Below, piece by piece: positions 59,860-64,000 of a stretch of DNA of 64,000 nt (the stretch's first letter is position 1; each line of letters starts with the position of its first letter). The stretch is from Hymenochaete sp. R1 (taxonomy: Eukaryota; Basidiomycota; Agaricomycetes; Hymenochaetales; Hymenochaetaceae). Under the pieces are notes generated by a model. The model was not told where the DNA came from, searched no databases, and worked only from the letters and a program-made list of their open reading frames with translations. Both the position numbers and the translations under genes were made by a program. The stretch is from contig JAFREE010000009.1 of the NCBI GenBank assembly GCA_019400425.1, forward strand, positions 124,001 to 188,000, given 5' to 3'.

Positions 59860-60438
59860 CGAGGAACTCGCATTTTCACTGTCTTTGGATTGGACCTCAG
59901 TGCTCCGTTTTTCGTCGGTATGTGCGTGATGCAATGGGTGATGCTGATGCGGATGCGGGATACTACTGTAGTACGAAGTGCATACTATAGGAAAGCACAT
60001 ACATGTACATGTATATGCCAGCCCGCTCTTTTGGAATCACGCCCGCCAAACCGTCTGGTCTTTCAAACTTTGCACTTAGCATTCGCTTCCGGTTACATGC
60101 AAAGTCTGGACGTTCAGCACAATACTGGTGATTATTACGCCGTCGATGTCTACGTAAGTGTTTTATCTGTACTCGGTGTACTTCAAGTTAGCGACAGCAC
60201 TTTAACAGCCATCACTGACGAAACAAATTGATTTTTAAAAAGTCTTGTTGTTGGGTGCGTTTGGAAATTATGCGACGTATATTGTTGTATAATAACGTGC
60301 TTCGCCTCTCAGCCTCGTACTCTCACGCGTGACCATGATCGAGTATTGACATTCCTTTTGTATGCTTTCAAAACAAAATTCGTTAGTTTTAGGATTTATT
60401 GACTACTTTCTATACAGTGTTACACCTCGACGGCAGCC
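59860..60438. other. Convergent intergenic region
   Basis: About 580 bp between convergent 3' ends. ACATGTACATGT-like sequence lies at 60001-60012. No gene seen. Confidence 0.45.
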
Positions 60439-60858
60439 CTAATCGCTGTTGTACCCAGCCTGCTCCGTAGTATACGTCTTCCAGAAGTCCCTCGCCTTAT
60501 CCTGCTTCTTGTCATCAACGAGGCCCTTCTTCACCAACCACGCAATGCAAACCGCGCCCATTCCCTTCTTCCCAACATTGGTGAAGCTTTCCTGCTTGTT
60601 CGTGCCCCTGTGGACGACAGCGATATACTTGATGCTGCCGTCGGCGGGCTTGAGCTCCTTGAACTCGGCGCATGCGGGGTTTCGGCCGCCGCAGATGTCC
60701 TTGACGACTTTCAGGACCTGCATCTCGGTGTCGCTGACTGGCTCGACGTGCGCGCCTTCTTGGTTTCGGACGGGGAGGTCGTCACATTTCTTGGCGGCGG
60801 CTTGGACCTGCTCCCTCGTGAAGGTGAAGCCGGAGACGTATTCGGGTACTGCAGGCAT
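60439..60858 (-). CDS. Small hypothetical protein (139 residues)
   Basis: An intact single-exon frame from ATG 60858. The protein begins MPAVPEYVSGFTFTREQVQA and includes KVVKDICGGRNPACAEF, GSIKYIAVVHRGTNKQ and RDFWKTYTTEQAGYNSD. It has four cysteines, no signal peptide and no membrane span. The mix of a helical start and a beta-like KYIAVVHRG segment suggests a small folded cytosolic domain, but I do not recognise it. TATAAAAA on the minus strand (60997-61004) lies about 140 bp upstream. The GC-rich codon use is like that of surrounding genes. Confidence 0.62.
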   Translation of the reverse strand: MPAVPEYVSGFTFTREQVQAAAKKCDDLPVRNQEGAHVEPVSDTEMQVLKVVKDICGGRNPACAEFKELKPADGSIKYIAVVHRGTNKQESFTNVGKKGMGAVCIAWLVKKGLVDDKKQDKARDFWKTYTTEQAGYNSD

Positions 60859-60956
60859 CTGGAAGGAGAAAAGAAGGGTAAGTTATATAATCTTTTGGGA
60901 GGAGATTGGGGTGAAAAAGACTTTTACTTTGGATGTAGTGGAGATTGTGTTGTTGT

Positions 60957-60975
60957 TGATGATGATGATGATGAT
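60957..60975. repeat. GAT microsatellite
   Basis: About six GAT triplets in a row in the promoter of the small minus-strand gene. Confidence 0.8.
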
Positions 60976-61377
60976 AATTGGAACGATTACCTTGGGTTTT
61001 TATATCCACGAATACACGAAAGCGATGCACCGTATGTGGCCACTGTTTTAGGACGCCATCAGTCATAGATTTACCATTACTCCGACAAACCTTTGTTCAC
61101 GGGAATGTGCGGCGATCACTGCCCAGAAAAGCTCCCGTTTCAACTCACAGCATAGACCTAGCCATCTGCTTCGAGTTATTCCGAGCTGTTTCACGGCGGC
61201 GTTCAACTGTTTGGATGGTACTATTGAACCGGTTGCCTTCGCGATTTCGACTCTATGTCTATGTTTTGTTTCATAGGGACAAAAACAGTGATGGATGATT
61301 ATTTTTCCAAGGGATTGCGTCAGTAGGATGTTTCAACGGTGAGCTCACGGGAAGGCAATGCCATAAGAACGAAGAGG

Positions 61378-61385
61378 TATAAATA
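61378..61385 (+). promoter_or_regulatory. TATA box of the PD-(D/E)XK-like gene
   Basis: TATAAATA lies 81 bp before ATG 61459, in a 600-bp spacer between divergent genes that otherwise shows no gene. Confidence 0.5.
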
Positions 61386-61458
61386 TCCAGGTATCTGAGT
61401 GGAAAGGCATCTCAAACCAACAAACCTCTCAGTTACAACTGATCTACTAGTAATCACA

Positions 61459-62111
61459 ATGCCCGAACACGCAGATGTGAGTAGCTCGTCTTTTTTTCTC
61501 ATACTTTATAATTCTAATGGCGTCGACAGGATGTAACCTGGATCAGGACCCGTGCCCAAGCTTTGGGACTGAAAGACCCGACAACCAACTACCTCGAGGC
61601 AGAGCTCTACGGTGTCGACAACGCCTTCATCGTCCAGACCTTCCCCATCATAAAACGCTACCAAGTCACTCCTCAGCTGACGATGGTCCGCACCAACCCA
61701 GCCGGAAACGACCGTATCCCCGATTTCGTCGCATCCGAAGTCCGGACGCCCAACAACCAGGACGACGACTACTTCATCTGCGTGATCGAAGTGAAGCGTG
61801 CCGCGCAACTGAAGGGCGTCCGTCCCGAGTCGCAGCAGGCGACGAAGGACGAGCACTTCAGGGAGTCGATGAAGCAGCTCAAGGACTACATGAACCGCGT
61901 CAAGTCGGAGGCGAGGCCGCTCACTCGTGCTAACATTCCCATCTGGGGCGTACTCGTTATCAACGATGTGATTTACGCACGCGTCTTGTACGGCTACAAC
62001 GAGCTTCTTTATGTTTTGGATGGGTTCGATGGGGTGTCTGCGCATTCGAATCTGACTAATTGTCTTAATACGATCAAGCAAAGCTACTGGCTGGCTCGTG
62101 ATGCCCACTAG
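61459..62111 (+). CDS. PD-(D/E)XK nuclease-fold protein
   Basis: Two exons, 61459-61476 and 61530-62111, give 199 residues starting MPEHADDVTWIRTRAQALGL. The core reads as a PD-(D/E)XK fold: an early helix with Glu (NYLEAELYG), a strand with RIPDFVASEV (Asp71) and the strand YFICVIEVKRA (Glu93-Val-Lys95). An amphipathic helix with ESMKQLKDYMNRV and a hairpin (WGVLVINDVIYARVLYG) follow. This is the arrangement of restriction-endonuclease-like folds, with Asp, Glu and Lys all kept, so metal-dependent nuclease activity is possible. Known members range from DNA repair enzymes to transposon and defence nucleases. I cannot place it in a named family. The first exon codes only six residues, and the 53-nt intron restores frame. 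Confidence 0.68.
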
Positions 62112-62573
62112 GGATAATATGTATATGTATTTTGACATCTAAGAGAATTGAAAAAGACAGTACTAGTAGCTATTTATTAATGAAATTGACATTTGTTCAA
62201 AACAAACCTGGGAACGAAAGAAAAAAAACTGGTATAGGGAATACCTGATACGTCTCAGCCTCAGCCCAGAGGCGAGCGCTATGGGCTCCGTGCTCATCGT
62301 CAGGGGTAGACAATTTGGCAATGACAGAAACGTGCTGTATGAGCGGAACATCTGTTACAACCTTTTCAAGTCGAGGACGCTCGCAGTAGAAAGACCGACG
62401 AGTAACCGGAGATATCCGGATGACGTAATTCTATTTAAAAGATAAGATAAATAAACGGTGGTCTGCTCCCGGGCCTTCTACTATCTCCTCCCGCTTTGAC
62501 TTGCCACTGCAGCACTACGAAACACGCGAATGCTAGCTGAAATCGACCGCATCTAGTTTCGAATCTCTCGAAA
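62112..62573. other. Intergenic region
   Basis: About 460 bp, AT-rich after the nuclease-fold gene, and holding the promoter of the next gene. TATTTAAAAG near 62431 could act as a TATA-like element. Confidence 0.4.
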
Positions 62574-63626
62574 ATGACATCTCAAGCATTGAACGTCGCC
62601 ATTGTCGGCGGCCATGGAAATGTGTGTGTTTTCGAGAGCCCAGATAAACTTAAATGCCATCCAGGCTTGGGTCGCTCAGTTTCTCACACTTGTAACTAAT
62701 ACTGGTAATATTAATAGGTCGCCATGCGGCTCACATCCTTACTCGCCGCCCGCCCCAACACGCAGATAACCTCCATAATCCGAGATCCCACTCACGGCTC
62801 GTCGATTACAAGCCTCTTGCCCAACGAATCGACTAACACCAATACCATCACCCCACTCGTCCTCTCCCTCGAATCCGACCCCGTCTCTACCTTCGCCTCG
62901 CACTTCCGCGCCGCCAACATCGACGTCGTGTATTTTATTGCTGGTGCGGGTGGGAAGGGAGGAGCAGAGAGGACGAAGAAAGTGGATGAGGAAGGGGCGA
63001 TTAAGGTGTTTGATGCAATTGAGATGGGGCATCATGATGAAGGCTTGGAGAAGGAGAACTTGAAGAGGCCGAGGTTGGTGATGGTGTCTGCTATAGATGT
63101 CAGAGATCCTGAGGTTGTGCCGGATCATTACGTGCGTTTCGTGCCTTCCACCCTTCGTTTTGCGCATTATGTTGAGAGTATTTGGACGCGACACGGTGTG
63201 TATAGGACGACGCGGACAAGGCTTCTTCGGAACGCATGCGGGGTGCCATCGGAGCGTACATGGCAGCCAAGTACGCAGCAGACAAAAATTTATCCTTTCG
63301 AACGGGTTTCAAATGGACTATCCTTCGACCCGGTGGTCTCTCGAACGAGAAGGGAAGTGGGAAAGCGAGTATTGGGCGCACGCATATCACGGCGGCTATT
63401 TCAGTGAGTTTTTAGACTCTTTTTCTAATGTTGCTACTCGGTCCTTCTTACGTATTGGCTATTCGTGATTTTTGGATAGCGAGACGACGTAGCAATGGTT
63501 CTGTACCTTCTGCTGGAACGCGAGGACGCTCATGGGTTGGGTATCGACCTCGTTGGCGGCGAGGAGCCGATTGGAGAGGCTCTCGATGCTTTTATTCGGA
63601 AAGGCGAGTCTGACTTCAAGGGATGA
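62574..63626 (+). CDS. NAD(P)-binding NmrA-like/atypical SDR protein
   Basis: Four exons join in phase. The start, MTSQALNVAIVGGHGN, then VAMRLTSLLAARP, forms a Rossmann nucleotide-binding loop of the Gly-Gly-x-Gly type. VVYFIAGAGGKGG, RLVMVSAIDVRD, then AYMAAKYAADKNLSFRTGFK and WTILRPGGLSNEKGSGKASI follow, as in NmrA-like and YwnB/TIC62-type atypical SDRs. The Tyr-x2-Lys variant in this group (YMAAK) is present. The end, RDDVAMVLYLLLER with GLGIDLVGGEEPIGEALDAF, is the usual closing part. Such proteins bind NAD(P)(H) and may reduce a substrate or sense redox state. The acceptor after the third exon is GTATAG before GACGACGCG. Length of about 260 residues is normal. Confidence 0.8.
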
Positions 63627-64000
63627 AAGATTTCGCTGGTCAGGATCAAGCGTGCATGAAAGGAAAGGAGAATCGATGCGGTTATTGAAGGGGTGATATT
63701 GCATGATGTATCCCTCGGATGAGACTTGTAATAACAAGGTGTAAGCATGAGTTTCTATGGATTGAGTTTTGAATCTCAGGACTTCGTTGAGCTTCCAGCG
63801 GCACAATGACGCAATACTCGAGTCCGAAATCAACGGAATTGAATCGGCCGAGCGCGGGAAGATAATCATGTGCGCCATCATGTCAGCGACCCGGCGGAAT
63901 TCCTTCCAACCTCCTCCTCAAGCTCCCTCTCACAAGCACTGGTGTTCTCACTCACTCTCTAACCACCATTACCTCGTCTTAGTAATATCACATCCACAAC
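63627..64000. other. Right-edge intergenic sequence
   Basis: About 370 bp after the last stop. A minus-strand frame (63459-63881) overlaps the NmrA-like gene and looks like a shadow. No gene seen. Confidence 0.4.

Noticed and set aside
61506..62138. 210-codon minus-strand frame opposite the nuclease-fold gene
   Set aside because: Its open state follows from the codon bias of the plus-strand gene; it has no recognisable motif.

Overview
This window is nuclear DNA from a filamentous fungus, most likely a mushroom-forming basidiomycete (Agaricomycetes). Protein-coding genes are split by many short introns (about 45-110 nt) with GT..AG ends. Several families are typical of Agaricomycetes: DUF6534 seven-span membrane proteins, a DUF7330-type protein, Zn(II)2Cys6 regulators and Ser/Thr-rich single-pass surface proteins. 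I saw no rRNA, tRNA, CRISPR array or bacterial-style operon. Genes are read singly on both strands. Exon borders below were traced by hand from reading frame and splice sites.

Layout. 0-9 kb: the 5' part of a DUF89/ARMT1 damage-control phosphatase gene (minus), a UPF1-like SF1 helicase and a disordered Ser/Pro-rich protein. 10-18 kb: a Zn-cluster regulator, a DUF7330-type gene with an unresolved frame break, an intact dual-specificity phosphatase and a decayed copy of it. 18-25 kb: a single-pass membrane protein, an SRPK-like kinase and a short-chain dehydrogenase (SDR). 25-35 kb: a MITE-like foldback element, a secreted GH28 pectinase-type hydrolase, an aldo/keto reductase, a leftover 3' end of a second GH28 gene and a large Zn-cluster regulator. 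35-43 kb: a Ser/Thr-rich membrane protein, then an intronless 880-codon gene that I identify as rvt, a cellular reverse-transcriptase-related gene. 43-53 kb: three DUF6534 membrane-protein paralogs with a second SDR paralog between them. 53-64 kb: short tandem repeats, a DUF2235 alpha/beta hydrolase, two orphan genes, a PD-(D/E)XK nuclease-fold protein and an NAD(P)-binding NmrA-like protein.

The item that best fits an unusual system is rvt at 40.2-42.9 kb. It keeps the paired aspartates of a polymerase active site, has no sign of a transposon around it, and has three bZIP-type (GCN4/CPC1/CRE-like) sites just upstream of its TATA box. Other notable points are two GC-AG introns (one defining a 13-nt exon inside a DNA-binding domain), SDR paralogs without the catalytic tyrosine, and a phosphatase pseudogene beside its parent. 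GH28, the aldo/keto reductase and the following regulator could form a small sugar-acid catabolic neighbourhood, but that is inference from proximity.
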